Made by a program: the position numbers and the translations under genes
Shown here: piece by piece, positions 13,719 to 25,760 of the stretch
Layout: every line of letters begins with the position of its first letter
How positions within the stretch are numbered: the first letter of the stretch is position 1
Assembly (NCBI GenBank): GCA_958496175.1
Contig: OY292275.1
Coordinates: forward strand, 8,494,001 to 8,558,000
Source: Sisyra terminalis
Lineage: Eukaryota > Arthropoda > Insecta > Neuroptera > Sisyridae
Direction: 5' to 3'
DNA length: 64,000 bases
The notes under the pieces: model-generated
What the model was told of the DNA's origin: nothing
Seen by the model: the letters and a program-made list of their open reading frames with translations, nothing else
The model's database searches: none

Positions 13719-13983
13719 ATCCATTAATTTATTGTGATTCGGAAATAAATAAAATACTTATCAATGTTATCATTGAAGAGTTATAATTCTTTAATATTGA
13801 AATCGTTTAGTTTGAAAGTAGTCTAAGTCTTTGTTAAGGACAAATCATGTAAAGGATTTATTTTCTTACTAAAAATATAACATTTACTAACCAAAAAAAC
13901 AGTTCTGTTAACACAAACTTAAGTTTGAATCATTAATAGGAAATATAATAGTTACTATTGTAGAGTTTCAGATCCTCAAAGAT

Positions 13984-14178
13984 GATAAATTGGTAAAAAT
14001 ATTCAGAGGACAAGGATCAAATAATAATCAGTCAAAACTATTTATTACATACGCGAAGTTTCGACCCGGAAGGCCTGAGGAAGGCTCAATAACCGGGCCA
14101 AAACGTCGCGCATGTAATAAATAGTTTTGACTGATTATTATTTGATCCTAGTCCTCTGAATATTTTTACCAATTTATA
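13984..14178. mobile_element. Palindromic PLE-like element, GGCTC family
   Basis: The left arm (13984-14050: ATAAATTGGTAAAAATATTC, AGAGGAC, AATCAGTCAAAACTATTTAT) is the inverse of the right arm (14105-14178). Between them, CTGAGGA at 14075-14081 is followed by one A, a stem GGCTC/GGGCC (14083-14087 with 14095-14099), then AAA, ACGT and C. This is hammerhead-shaped, but the conserved G of GAAA is A, so self-cleavage is doubtful. Partial relatives lie at 26915-27016 and 53361-53465. Confidence 0.68.
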
Positions 14179-14499
14179 AAAGTTACATTTCTTTTCCTTG
14201 TAAAACAACAGAAGTTATCGATATATGAGTTTTCTTATGACTTATAGACTGATGTTGCTTTCAAATTAAACGACCTTGTAGTTATAGATTTAGGATAATT
14301 TCAATTTCACTGCCTAAAGCTTGAAAAAACAATGGTTGTGTCTAATTTAATTTAAAAGCTACAATAATTGGGACGTGTTCAAAAAAAAATTTCTAAAATC
14401 AAAAAAATAAAATCTACATTTCTATTAATGAAAATAAAAATCTAATAATTGATTGTAACTAATTTGGTTTTTTTGCTAATTTCATTTCAATTATCTGAA

Positions 14500-15449
14500 A
14501 TAATACTACAATTGAAAATTCAAGGTTGATCCTGCACGTGGGTTCGGTACGTTGCCGGAAAAATGCTAGCGTTCGCGTCGCGGAAATAGGTTATGGTCAA
14601 GCATCCGGATGTGCCGAGATGCGATCATCCAAGCGCATGGTGGTTGCCATTTGTTTACATTTTTTTTTCTTCGGAATATATTATTATTGTGAAAAGGAAA
14701 ATGAGAAGACATACAATTTCTTCTAGCCACGGCCTCTCGGCAACGATTTCCAATATAATGGCGCATGCCACACACGTGATTAAAATCGGTCGTCAAACGA
14801 ATTTTTCCTCAAACTTACATTCAAAAAAAAAACAAAGATGAATGGTTGGTAAAATTGGGAAGGGTTTTACTAAATATATTTGGAAACTATCGGTTCGGCT
14901 TGGGATTAGTTTTGAAAAGTTTCCGAAACTTATGAGTTTGATTTTTATATTTGTATTGATTTAATATGGAGGACATGTAGAAAGATAACGAGATAGATAA
15001 TAACGTCGTTAATCTATTTTATTCCATTTGATCGAGGAGGCAAGAACCCAAAGTCGGCGACGGAGCAAAGGGCAGAATTCTACGACGAAGACGAAAACGA
15101 CGACGACGGATAGGACGACGGCGTCGTCGACAACGACGACGACACCGTCGCATGTCATATATTTTGTTTTCATTTCTTTATTGGCTTAAGTCCAAATCCA
15201 GTCGAGTGATTTGAAAATAACAAATGCACAGAAAAATTGCAGCCGAATCTCTCTCATTTCAATCTTTTAAGATGGACATGTGACTCAAAATCTATTCACC
15301 GGTTCACAACCATTCCGGCTTGAGTCCGGCATTTGTCGTGGGACGGGGGGAAAAGACGCTATGGACGCACGCCGGTTATCGCATGTCGGTTCCAAACGTC
15401 CGTTTTTTAACATTTTTTTTTTAGAATTTGCAAGTGTACGATTTCTTAC
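14500..15449. other. GC-richer intronic block of the Rbp6-like gene
   Basis: This is markedly more GC/CpG-rich than its surroundings, with a GAC/GTC trinucleotide-rich tract at about 15083-15155 that is partly self-complementary. It lies directly downstream of exon 2 in the sense of the minus-strand gene. I found no further RRM exon here. It may hold promoter-proximal regulatory DNA; the short frames on both strands are not credible proteins. Confidence 0.5.
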
Positions 15450-15966
15450 CTGGACTAGTTTGCCAGCTTAGTCCCCCGATGAACATCTTTCTGTAATAGA
15501 AACAAGATGTCAACAATTGCTTATGTTAAGTACAACAATTGGCATGTCATAACAATGCTACATTATGTAAGAACCCTGCGTGCCCGGTTGGCTCACCCCT
15601 TAAACAACTTTTAGACTTGATTATTTACTGATCCGGGATTTGAAAGATTAACTCATCAAAGTGGTTAAAACCCTCTCAAGGGTGGTTAAGCGGTGTGTGA
15701 ATAGTGTGCATTTGAAAATAGATTTTTCTTTTTTGAACTTTTCGGGGATGATTTGGGGGTTTCTAGACAAAAAGTTGGTGACGCTCAGTCCAAGGTGTCA
15801 GGGTTTTTACATAAAGTACGAGGATATATGTTTTTGAAGGGGTAAAAGCACACATTGGGACAACACACTCGCGATAGAGCGCACTGGAACACATGAAAAC
15901 GTACCCTGGATCGTTAGGCACCTCGGCGGGAGAGCCGCTGGCCACAATCTCTTGATTTGACTCCAT
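15450..15966 (-). CDS. Rbp6: Rbp6/Musashi-like RNA-binding protein, first two coding exons (partial)
   Basis: Two exons read on the minus strand. Exon 1 (15905-15966) starts ATG in a good context (TACCATGG) and encodes MESNQEIVASGSPAEVPNDP plus two bases, ending at a GTACGT donor. Exon 2 (15450-15490) follows a TTTCTATTACAG acceptor. It completes a glycine, then reads KMFIGGLSWQTSP and ends at CAG|GTAAGA at the first base of a codon. The DPGKMFIGGLSWQTSP wording is the start of RRM1, with the RNP2 core MFIGGL, of the Musashi family (vertebrate MSI1/MSI2, insect Rbp6), sequence-specific single-stranded RNA binders that control translation. The phases join perfectly across the 414-bp intron. 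The rest of RRM1, RRM2 and the C-terminus are not in the window, implying an intron of more than 15 kb. Musashi/Rbp6 is clear; the choice between the two insect paralogues is less certain. Confidence 0.88.
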
Positions 15967-16560
15967 GGTACTAATGATTTTTTTTATTAATTAATTATGT
16001 AATAGTAATGATATCTCTGAATCTCGTAAACTACGACTAAACTAAAGGATAATTATTTAACCGGGTTTAGGAAGCGTTTCCCGAACTCGGCTCACACGTT
16101 CAATCCCACTACCAGTACCGACACGATACTGACCGTAGCTGAACGATGAAAAGGTGATCAAGTCGTGCTGCATCATGCATTCGGTCTTGCTCGAATATAC
16201 TCGTTTCATCTCGGCACACCTCCCAATAGTCGTGCGCACATGCCTAGCACTGTTGTGCTACGGCTGACGGATGACACAAACAAACGCTGTGATTGGCCAA
16301 AATCCGTGCAGTATGACCACCGACAGAATGTCGGCCATGCAACCCATGCATCCGACATCGCCGGCGTTTCGTTCTCCGTCGCAATAGTCGACTTCATACG
16401 GTACCTACGCAGTGCTAGTTAATGCTAGTGCTACAATCTTCACTCGTTACGTCAAAATTCTAGTGTAGAGGGCGTCGAAGCGAGCGTCGCGATGATAGTT
16501 TTCCCGACTAAATGTATCGTCGCATTTCAAAGAAACTTTGATAGATGCCTCCACTGAGAA
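15967..16560 (-). promoter_or_regulatory. Probable 5' UTR and promoter of the Rbp6-like gene
   Basis: This GC/CpG-richer block lies immediately upstream of the start codon. A TCAGT initiator-like word on the minus strand at 16553-16557 is one candidate start site. No TATA box is evident. Small open frames on both strands between 16057 and 16422 mirror each other and are best read as untranslated or regulatory DNA. Confidence 0.4.
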
Positions 16561-17190
16561 TGGCAGGAAAATTAAATGTTTTAAAGTTCATTTTTAGTTT
16601 CGGTCATTTACTGCGTAAATTATTTCAACACTTAATTACGAAAGACGACAATGTCATTAATGTAACAAGTCATAAAACATATATGTACACAATAAACTTT
16701 GTATACCAACATCAACATAGTTGAGATGTTAATGCTTAACGAGAAAATGTTTAATTTTATTTGTAGTATAGTAATTAATGTTAATTTGTAACAGAAAATT
16801 TTAATTCGTCTAGAAATACAAGGTGCAAAGAGTTTCGAAGGCAACAATCGGAATAATATCAAGCTTTTTAACTTAAACTTGTTGAAAGTTTCAATAAATA
16901 TTGATATGAGATATAAGCTTTTAGTAGGTATAATGTTAGTACATATTTGAAATTAAAATTCGAAGTAATTTGAAAATGTAGGCTCATTATTATAGTTACT
17001 CACATTAATATTGTACCTCTTCTTTACTAGTTATAACAAATATGGTTTCTCAAAAACCGTTTCAGCCCCTAATATTGTGGTTTTACAACTTAAATTATTT
17101 TTTCACGTTTAAAATACTACGTTCCTTACTTAACAATATGAAATTTTAGAAACCGATCAAGCGCTTTTTTCAAACTAGTTCTTCGCCAAA
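16561..17190. other. Intergenic AT-rich sequence
   Basis: Nothing recognisable between the Rbp6 promoter block and the tandem duplication. Confidence 0.5.
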
Positions 17191-17194
17191 AAAA

Positions 17195-17510
17195 AAAAGA
17201 TTATTGATGGGTTTATTCTTTACTTTAAAAAGAGTTTAATGTAACAATATCTCTTTTAAAGAAAATATTCAAAGGTAGCTTTTATGTGTCGCTTTTGCAA
17301 CTATTTTAAAAACTTTTCGTTTAAGAAAGCCAATTGTATAGAAAAGCTCATTAATGGTTTAATTCTTTACTTTAAAAGTAATTTCAAATAATATCTAACA
17401 ATATCTCTATTAAAGAAAATATTCAAAGATAGTTTTTGTGTCGCTTTTATAGCTTTTTTTGAAAGCTTTTATTAAAGAAAGCCAATCGTATAAAGCTCAA
17501 GGAATCAATA
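17195..17510. repeat. Tandem duplication, unit about 160 bp
   Basis: Two diverged copies share TTATTCTTTACTTTAAAA / TAATTCTTTACTTTAAAA, AACAATATCTCT, AAAGAAAATATTCAAAG, TGTGTCGCTTTT and AAAGAAAGCCAAT in the same order. No coding potential. Confidence 0.8.
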
Positions 17511-20500
17511 TCATTATATTATCTGAAAAAACCAGTCAATTCCATTTTTTTTCAACAAACATAACAAAGTCCAAATAATAACTAGATCCATAAAATTTTT
17601 TGCGATGAATCATTACTTTGGATAATTCTTAACATTTGGGAAATCAATGCATGAGTACTCAAAAGTAGCAGCGAAAAATTCTAATACCATATCCCGTGAT
17701 TTTTATTTTTGAAGTGAAAACTTCTATAGGGACGCTGTTTGGGTGGGAAGAAATTATATGTTCACATTATCGGCATGCTAATGTAAACAGTATTGTATCT
17801 ATACTTGTAGTATGTTTTTTAAAAATTTATTCTATGAGAGTTTAAATCGTTATAAATACAATAGGTGCTTTTATTTTTTGTGGGAAATTCATTACTTATA
17901 AATATCTTATAATTTCATCATTTAAAGTCCACGAAAAGTTTTATTAATAGAACTTTTGTTTTTATATATTGTCGATCTAAATCAAATTAAATTAATACGG
18001 TTAAAAAAATCATAATGTCTTCAGACAATGATAGACAAAAAAAAAAACAAGTTGGTAAAAAATTTTTAGCAGTTTACATTACTACTTGTATTGGAAGATC
18101 CATGAGGCAAATATTATAATTTTCAATCCAAAATTTGATGATTTATATGAAAGAAGAATCTGAAATGCTTAACTGAAGCTTTGGGAAGAAATTTCACGGT
18201 ATATCTTTGATATAGAACAAAGATTTCAATATTAACATTGCAGATGATGAAAACTTACCGTTAATTAAAATGTTATAAAAAACATTAAGTTTAAGTATGT
18301 CCAATGATAAAAAACTCAGCACTACAAAATACAAAACGCCAATTGATGCGATTTTTACACGATATTTAGATAAATTCGAATTCAAAATTTTTATTGTCCA
18401 CTTTAGTTCCCAAAGCCTCTAGTATCCTTTTTAAAATTTGACTTAATAAATGATAATATAAAAAGAATAAGAATATTTTTATGGAAATTATAATAATGGC
18501 GTTAGCAATGAAAATATTGGTGATAATTTAGTTTATTGATTCATATTTATCTATGAATATAAATACTAACACTATACAACTAAAAATAATATACTGGGAG
18601 TGCGGATAGCTTAGAAGAGAAGACTTATGGTAATGATAGTAATAAATAAACTTAAAATTTTTGATTTTTTAAACAATTATTTTGTAAAAATTGAACTCGT
18701 AGGGTCCCTAGGGTTCTTTACAAATTTTTACAACTATTAACATTCCTCTAACCATCGTCACGAGGGAGTAATTGTTGTAAAAATCTTAACAACTATACAT
18801 ACTTTATAAAAAAAAAACAAAAATAAGACATAAATAAGATTTTAAACTATACAAAAGCTTGACAAGAATTGTTTAAATTTATAAATTTAAATTAGAGAAT
18901 TAATGTGCCCTCTTTTTGGTCTCTTGAGGGGCGGTTCATTTATGATTATGATTGATTCCATGGTCAAATTGTTTGGATATTTATTTACCCTTTTTATATA
19001 CCGAAATGTGAGGTTCTTAATGAATTGAATGATATCCTCGACTCTAATTAAATGTAACCAAGTAAGAAATATAGCTTCGTTAAATTTTAAAAGAAATGTT
19101 CCATGAAGTTGGAAACAAAGTTAAACAAATATTTTTCCAGAATTAATAATAAAAAGATTATGAAATTTTCTTTTGAGTTATAACAAAAATAATGAAAAGT
19201 AATATTCACCCCGCTTCAATCTTTACAATTTCAAAAAATACTTACCAAAGTTTCATTTGAAGGTAAATTTTGAAAAAAAGAGATACATTTTATTTTATTG
19301 ATAAAGTATGCCAAATGAAACAATTGTTTAATGTTGTATAGTAAATTTTTACCATTTAAATGAACTTTTAAAACATACATACAGTTATCAATTGTAAGAG
19401 GATACTATTTACCTATAAAATGTGTTTGCTAAACCCTGATAAAACTTTATTAGTTTAACAGCTAATTCCCAATGAAAAACCCTTCTTGAAAAAAAGATAT
19501 GGATAGTAATGCAACTTGATTGTTGAAACCGATTAGATTTCAAAACTTGATTTCTTTAGTAATAGATTTGATTTTCTTGAAAATTAAAAGTTGTAATTTT
19601 CATTTTCAAAATTTGAAATAGTGTTAAAAGGAGAAATACTTTAGCGTTGTTAAGAAATATATAATAATAGTATAATTCTTGCATTCAGACCTACAACTTT
19701 GCAAGGCTTTTGGTAATTTTCATTGGTTTTTCATAAACTTTTCTTAATTTAAAATTCAATGAATGACAACTTTGTCTTAATCAACAATTTTCTTAATCAA
19801 CTGGTAAAAAATAAACTCATTTGTTTCATTATTTATTTTTGTAACACCTTTTTAAGAATATCCATTTCTTTAGCTACAATAGTGAAACATATTCTCTATT
19901 GAAACGAAAGCATTTGGAACCATATATTTACATAAATAGAAAACTAAAGGTAAGAAATATAAATATTTATGAAGTTACTGCTACCTCGTTTTAAAATATT
20001 GCATAAGATAGGCATCCATAGACATTTATACGACATAAACTTGCGTTTAAAACCTTGGTTTTTCACAAGAAAAATTCAAGAGCAATAGCTTAAAAAAGAT
20101 AAACTTTATTGGGTTTTAATATATATATAAAACGTACAACAAAATCAATAATAGTGTATGCGAATAAAAAAATAAAGTGTTACATTACTTTTTGTAGTTT
20201 GTCAGTGTTTTTTTAATAATTTATATATTTATAAATACAATAATTTTAAATTATTTTATAATAACACAGAAGGCACAACATGTTTAAATAGCACATTTTT
20301 TTTTATAAATTTATACCTAAGATATCCATACTACGTGCAAAAATAGCGTTTTCTACAAATATAATTTTCCTGAATTATATATTTTGTTTTGTTTTGGAGG
20401 CACTTGATATAAACTTATATTAATAAAACTACTGAAATAAATTATTTTTTACAGTTAACCACTTAAAGTTTAATATATTTTCTCGGCGATACAAACATTA

Positions 20501-20613
20501 TTTTTATTTCGAATAAAACGTGTAGCGAAAAATTGCAAGTTATAACGAACGAATTGTGATGTTCTAAGAACGAATATCCAATTTTGTTTTTTTCAATTTG
20601 TCATGGATTTGAA
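17511..20613. other. Intergenic DNA with one small hairpin
   Basis: This lies between the 3' end of the four-TM gene and the Rbp6 promoter. An inverted pair, ACAAATTTTTACAACTATTAA near 18720 and TTGTTGTAAAAATCTTAAC near 18772, with CCTC/GAGG inside, makes a hairpin of about 80 bp, possibly a tiny MITE. The left-hand part would carry the 3' UTR of the minus-strand gene (AATAAA-type words on the minus strand occur below 20520). Confidence 0.45.
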
Positions 20614-23600
20614 TTAAGCTTTTTGGGGATATCGTGCAAATGCTGGCTTATGATAAGCTCCTCGAGCCCATTCGGCTCGAACAATTTCAAAGAAACTATA
20701 CACGACCCACCACATGTAGACGTATATAACTGCAAAATAAATAAATAAAATATTTAGATTTTTATTTTTTAATGTTTGATTGTTTTTGAATTTCGTACCA
20801 ACTGCTATCAAACCAAAGATTAACCACATTGTTCCGTTGAAAACATCATCATGAATATAGAACACAATGGAGGTGTATAGTACGGAAATTAAAAGACCAA
20901 CTGCCAAAATTATCCCGAGAACAACCCAAGGTACCATCATGTACATGTTACGCTGAAAAAAATATTTTTTGTTAATAATTATTGAAATAATGGGAAGATT
21001 TTTTTTATATTCACCTTAATTGCTCCGATTATCAGTAGAGAAGAGATTAGAATGGTCATGACTAGATTTATGCCCAAAATTATTTTCACTGAAATAAAAA
21101 AGTTTTTTTATTAATTTTAGAAATTTTCGACAATAAACTTTACAAACTTTAATAAAAAACAAGGAATCCTACAATTACGGAATCACTTCTTTAAAACTTA
21201 AAATACTTTTCCTTAGATGCATATAAATAGTTATGAAAATTGCACAAAATATAAGATTATAGTTTTGTCGAAATTAGCACTAAGTAGTATTAACCAATAA
21301 GTTTCATTAGACGAATATTTACCACCTTATTAGGCCTTTAAAAATAATATCGTTAATGAAAGCTCCTTAAAAGTCATAGTAAACTATTCGCAAAGGGGTT
21401 TTATATAAAGAACTTTGAAAAAAATACTAATAAGCTTTAAATTTACCTGTATATAAAGCCAAATTTTTATTTTATTTTTCATAAAGAAAAAAATATTGCA
21501 TATTGAATTTATGAAAATTGCAGGAATGTGAACAAACCAATCAATCGTCAGTTAATATAGATATTTCTTTATGTCCACATCGCTGAGAATTTTCCTTAAT
21601 TGTTGAGGCATACATAATTGTTTTAAGTCTTAAAAATTAAACAAATTAAAGCCAAAATAAAATGATAGAATTAATAAAAAATAATTTTTCTAAGACTTTA
21701 TAATAAATTAAAATGATTAGCGACCTAGTATTTAAAAATTTCATATTGAAGGCATACTTGTAAACAAAATATGAAATTTGTTGTATTAAATAAGAATCTT
21801 TAACCTGATTAATGAGAACACTAATTGCTTATATAAATTATTATTTTCATTGTTTCAATTTTGACCAGCAAAATTATTAGTGAGAGAAAAAAAAATGTTT
21901 TAAAAATAAATTGGACAAAACTTATTTGAAATAGTTCAGGCTTCTAATTTCTATTCTAATAAAAAAGGAGAGTTCCATTACTCTAATGAATGGAATTGGG
22001 ATTATTAACGCAGCAATTCATCAATGCAAAAATTAAAACGTACGTTTTTGAACCTCAAAAAATTCGAAGAAAGAATTTATACTTTTACGTCAGTATCATA
22101 ATTGGAAAGTTATTGCCCTAAGGTACCCCTTTACTGCTGTGGGAAAATTCTTTAGGACTTGCGCAATGTTTTACTCCAGTAAAATGTTTTAAGTACTGTT
22201 AGTTAATGCACGATTGAGTACTTGAATTTTGAAAATTTTAAGCCATACAATAAAAAATAATTTTATGTTACATTATGTTTGAGAAATAAAACAGGTGTTT
22301 CAGTTGTAACTGATATTAGAGAACCAAGATATACACCGAAGGATGTATATTTACTACAAATTATTTTTTTCGGATGAATGAACTTAACTACCTTAAAGGA
22401 AAAATAAAATAAAATCAAGTTTGACTTTTCAATAACTACCAAGACTCGATCGCACTAGACTCAAAATAAAGAAACATAAATACGAAGATTTGCAAAAATT
22501 GAAGATAACATTATCCTGTGACTGTAACCCCTGTTAAAATAAGGCGTTTAAAGGAATTTTGAAATCATTACATTTAACATGAATATTATAATATTAAACG
22601 ACTTCTAATAGCTTCTAATGGGTTTTTTAAACATTTAAAGTGTTTTTTTAGCAGAGATTTTTCCATAATTTTCTTTTGCCAATCAACGAAAAATTATTTT
22701 TAAAAGTTTATGAAAAAATCCTATGGGTTTTGTGAAAGATTTGAGACCAAATTGTTAAGTAGTAATTCGTTCATTGTGAGAAAATAATTATTTAGTCATT
22801 GATGTGGAAAGATGTAACGCAAATATGGTTTTAAGAGATATATAAAGACAGAAATGTAGGAAAAATATGAAAATATTGTTCAATAAAAATAACAATAAAA
22901 AATGAATAAAATCTCCCCTTCCGATCAAAAAATCATGACAAAAACATTTATTAAAATAGTTTTTTCCTAAATTTGTATTTCTGCAAAAAATTCCAAATTA
23001 ACAAAATTCAAATTCAACATTGAACATTGAACATGCTCAAAATAAGATTTTTTCGCTGACTTTGAACAGTTATACTGTGTATACAATATATAGAATATAT
23101 TGCGGTCCAATGTATGTAGTATAATTTAATATGGTAATATATAAAAATCATACCATAAACATAATTTTGAACAGAAGTTCAAACAAAATTATTCGTGACG
23201 TATTGCCCAGATACGTATTTCGATTGCCAATCAATCTTCCTCAGTGGTCATCAAGTAGTTTGGAACACTCCGTAACTGCTTTGTAATGACTCAAATTAGG
23301 TGAATCACTGAGGTGAATCATTGATGACCACTGAGGAAGATTGCTTGGCAATCGAAATACGTATCTGGGCAATACGTCACGAATATTTTTGTTGGAACTT
23401 CTGTTCAAAATTATGTTTATGGTATGATTTTTATATATTATTATATTAAATTTTACTACATACATTGGACCGCAATATATTCTATATATTGTATACGCAT
23501 TGAACATGATTTTTTCTTATATGTTTCCATCGTTTGTGAAAATTAACTTTTCGTACAATAAATCTTTGAATATAAATATGAGAAATTACATATTTCATGT

Positions 23601-24485
23601 TTTTGATGCCTTAGAAAATATTTTCCTCACCTTCCAACGAGTCAACTATTACAAATTAATTCCATAGATTAAATATTTTTTTTAATAAAAAATAGTGTAA
23701 ATTTTGACTTCCAAACTCTATATTTTACAAATCAAAAATTGAATTTTTAATTTAAAATTCAATAATTAAAAAATGATCAATTGGATTTTATTTTCAAATC
23801 AGAAACATTTAAATAAATCAATTCAAAAATTTTGCCCTTTGGACATTCTTCTGTACAGTATAAACTCGTATTTCTATCATTAGCTTTAATAGTTGTTTGG
23901 CTATATATTTTTATTTTCAGTACTAGAAACATTTTTCAAATATAACAAAATAAATAATTCTTTTAAATTGTGAACAATCACTTTAATAGGACTTAAAGAC
24001 AATTTTCTTAAAGTTATTGACCCGTAATGAAATTATTATTTATTTTTCTATTACGCTTCAGTTGCGTCGAATAAATAAAAATGCCTTCCCTTACAGGGAC
24101 AGTAATCGAGAATAGAAAATATTTCAATTGTGGTCGAGGCATATAAGCCGATTTAACTGCGGTTTATTTAATATACAAGGAAGCATTGTGCATTTTGCTT
24201 TGAAACTCGTTTTACTTATCCATATATATTAATATGTATATATAAATGTTAATACCAACCTATCCATGATGGCAAAGTGTCAATTATAATCGTTCGAAAT
24301 TCCACGTGCGTTGTGAACATTAAAATTAGGGTAATTACGGCCAAAATCTGCAAAAATGTGTGCCATTAAAACAACAATTATAATCGGTTTTGGTTATGCT
24401 TGTTACTTACTATGCCACAAACGCCACTGATTATTGTGCCGGTTTTTAATGAATAGCATCGACAACATGATGATAATGTCTTCAT
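20614..24485 (-). CDS. Four-transmembrane protein, LAPTM4/DUF4728-like (complete, 168 aa)
   Basis: Five coding exons join in frame on the minus strand: 24411-24485, 24260-24347, 21015-21088, 20799-20952 and 20614-20729 (507 bp). All introns are GT-AG. The introns are 63 bp, 3.17 kb, 62 bp and 69 bp; the long one contains a PLE-like palindrome. The protein begins MKTLSSCCRCYSLKTGTIIS, a cysteine-rich cap before TM1. The SLKTGTII wording is typical of insect DUF4728 and LAPTM4-type endosomal/lysosomal membrane proteins. Hydrophobic segments lie at about residues 16-38, 54-78, 85-111 and 117-143, the last containing YMWWVVYSFF. A hydrophilic tail ends ARYPQKA. The length suits the family. An acceptor (TTTGTTTCAG) sits one base before the ATG, so an untranslated first exon is expected upstream. 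Gene structure is secure; family membership is by motif recognition only, and no substrate or partner is known. Confidence 0.88.
23207..23247 (-). ncRNA. Hammerhead-like motif, left arm of copy 1
   Basis: Minus strand: CCA, CTGAGGA (23238-23244), one extra A, stem II 23231-23236/23222-23227 with one mismatch at the loop end, GAA (23219-23221), palindrome ATACGTAT (23211-23218), C, TGG. Confidence 0.5.
23328..23368 (+). ncRNA. Hammerhead-like motif, right arm of copy 1
   Basis: Plus strand: CCA (23328-23330), CTGAGGA (23331-23337), extra A, stem II GATTGC/GCAATC (23339-23344 with 23348-23353), GAA (23354-23356), palindromic ATACGTAT (23357-23364), C at the cleavage site, TGG pairing with CCA as stem I. 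Confidence 0.55.
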
Positions 24486-24589
24486 TCTGAAACAAAAAAA
24501 GAAATATATTACATTTTAATTTAAAAAGAAATATAAAAATTGGTTAGCAAGTTGATTTTTTTCTACAAAAATTCGATTAATTCGCTAAA

Positions 24590-24640
24590 TAATATTCATC
24601 GTCTTGACCGTCTATAAATAGACGCTCCATTAAGCTTTAT
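24590..24640 (-). promoter_or_regulatory. Candidate TATA-type core promoter for the four-TM gene
   Basis: The symmetric word CGTCTATAAATAGACG at about 24610-24625 gives a TATA-like box on both strands, 125-140 bp upstream of the start codon. It is a plausible minus-strand promoter. The strong splice acceptor right before the ATG argues that at least one upstream exon exists; 42480-42526 is an alternative. Confidence 0.3.
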
Positions 24641-25445
24641 CGGAAATTGCGCTCTTTTCATTTTCCTAATGCGGTATATTATGAATTTCCGATTTTAAAA
24701 GCGGAGAATACGACACTCCTGTAAGTAGGTGGGTGCTTTTGTGAAATTCAGTGGTCTAAGTGTAGGTATATGTCTAATCCGTATATCTAAGATGAGAATT
24801 CAGTTGCAGACACAAAGACAATAATGTATTTTACATTGCTCACATCTGCGTTATTAAATGCATTTATTAAAGTCGAATGAGATGAGATTCATTTATAGAA
24901 TGAAATGCATTTGATTAAATTTATTAGGTCATGAAAATGACGTTTTACGATTACTAACGAATTCATGCTTCTTAAGTTTGTGCCATAAAGAAATTGAAAG
25001 AATTACTCTTATTATTTAACCACAAATTAATTTTCTTCATTTGTATTCTTTCCACTAAACCTTTTCAAAACAAAAAATGATATTTTTAAGAAAATGATAT
25101 ACTTTGATTTTTTCTTTGAAATTTGTCATCTTTGACAAAAAGTAAAGTTTATAAGTTAATGTTAAAGTTATAGAAATTAAGTCAAAAACTAAGAATTAAG
25201 TCAAAGATTCTGTCTATTTTATGAATAAGTGTCCACCAGGATCCTATTGGTCACTAACTTAAATTTATTTTAGAAACCGGGTTGACCAAATGGAAGTAGG
25301 AACTAGTTTTTCTACTGTGTATACAATATATAAAATTTATTGCAGTCCAATTTATGTAGTATAATTTAATATAATAATATATAAAAATCACACTACCAAC
25401 ATAAATTTGAACAGAAGTTCAAACAAAATATTCCTGACGTATTGC

Positions 25446-25486
25446 CCAGATACGTTTTTCGATTGCCAAGCCATCTTCATCAGTGG
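25446..25486 (-). ncRNA. Hammerhead-like motif, left arm of copy 2
   Basis: Minus strand: CTGATGA core (25477-25483), extra A, stem II 25470-25475/25461-25466 with one mismatch, GAA (25458-25460). Stem III has lost perfect symmetry (ATACGTTT on the plus strand). Confidence 0.45.
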
Positions 25487-25760
25487 TCAACAAGTAGTTT
25501 GGATCACTCCGTAACTGCTTTGTGATGATTACAAAATAATCACGGATTGACCTCAATTTAAATTTGGGAAAATGATCCAATTCAAAATTCGGCACTTTTC
25601 AGGTTGCTTACGAAGGATTCGGTGAAAGTAAAGAAATTTGGGAACACCCCCCCTCCATAACCACATCGCAATAAGACACGACAAATAAATTGAGGTCAAT
25701 CCGTGATTATTTTGTGAATCATCACAAAGCAGTTATGGAGTGATCCAAACTACTTGATGA

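Larger units (their letters stand above)
13551..13735 (-). mobile_element. Short PLE-like element with hammerhead motif
   Basis: Inverted ends read ATTAATGGATAATAATATAT on the left and its complement on the right, just after a (TA)n run. The interior is the same sequence as the element at 47662-47795, in opposite orientation: a tail TTTGAGATTCAATTAAAAAATTA, a hammerhead motif and an ATT-rich stretch. I could not define a target duplication for this copy. PLE affiliation is inferred from the hammerhead and from the long duplication of the sister copy. Confidence 0.65.
23036..23497. mobile_element. Palindromic PLE-like element, copy 1 (in intron)
   Basis: Flanked by an exact 11-bp duplication CATTGAACATG (23025-23035 and 23498-23508). 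The two arms are inverted copies of each other: TGTATACAATATATAGAATA, CAGAAGTTC, then a hammerhead motif in each arm facing inward. The left end has an extra unpaired tail TAAGATTTTTTCGCTGAC. It sits in intron 2 of the four-TM gene. Long variable-length duplications and hammerheads both point to the Penelope-like machinery. No coding capacity, so it is non-autonomous. Confidence 0.82.

Noticed and set aside
14526..14841. Three overlapping frames on both strands in the GC-richer block.
   Set aside because: They are shadows of GC-rich DNA with no motif or splice context, and no Rbp6 RRM sequence is present.
16057..16422. Paired plus/minus frames upstream of Rbp6.
   Set aside because: Mutually overlapping opposite-strand frames in a promoter/5' UTR block; no protein family visible.
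20614..20946. A single-exon 110-residue protein.
   Set aside because: It reads through a 69-bp GT-AG intron (20730-20798) and starts in the middle of exon 4. The spliced 168-residue model explains it.
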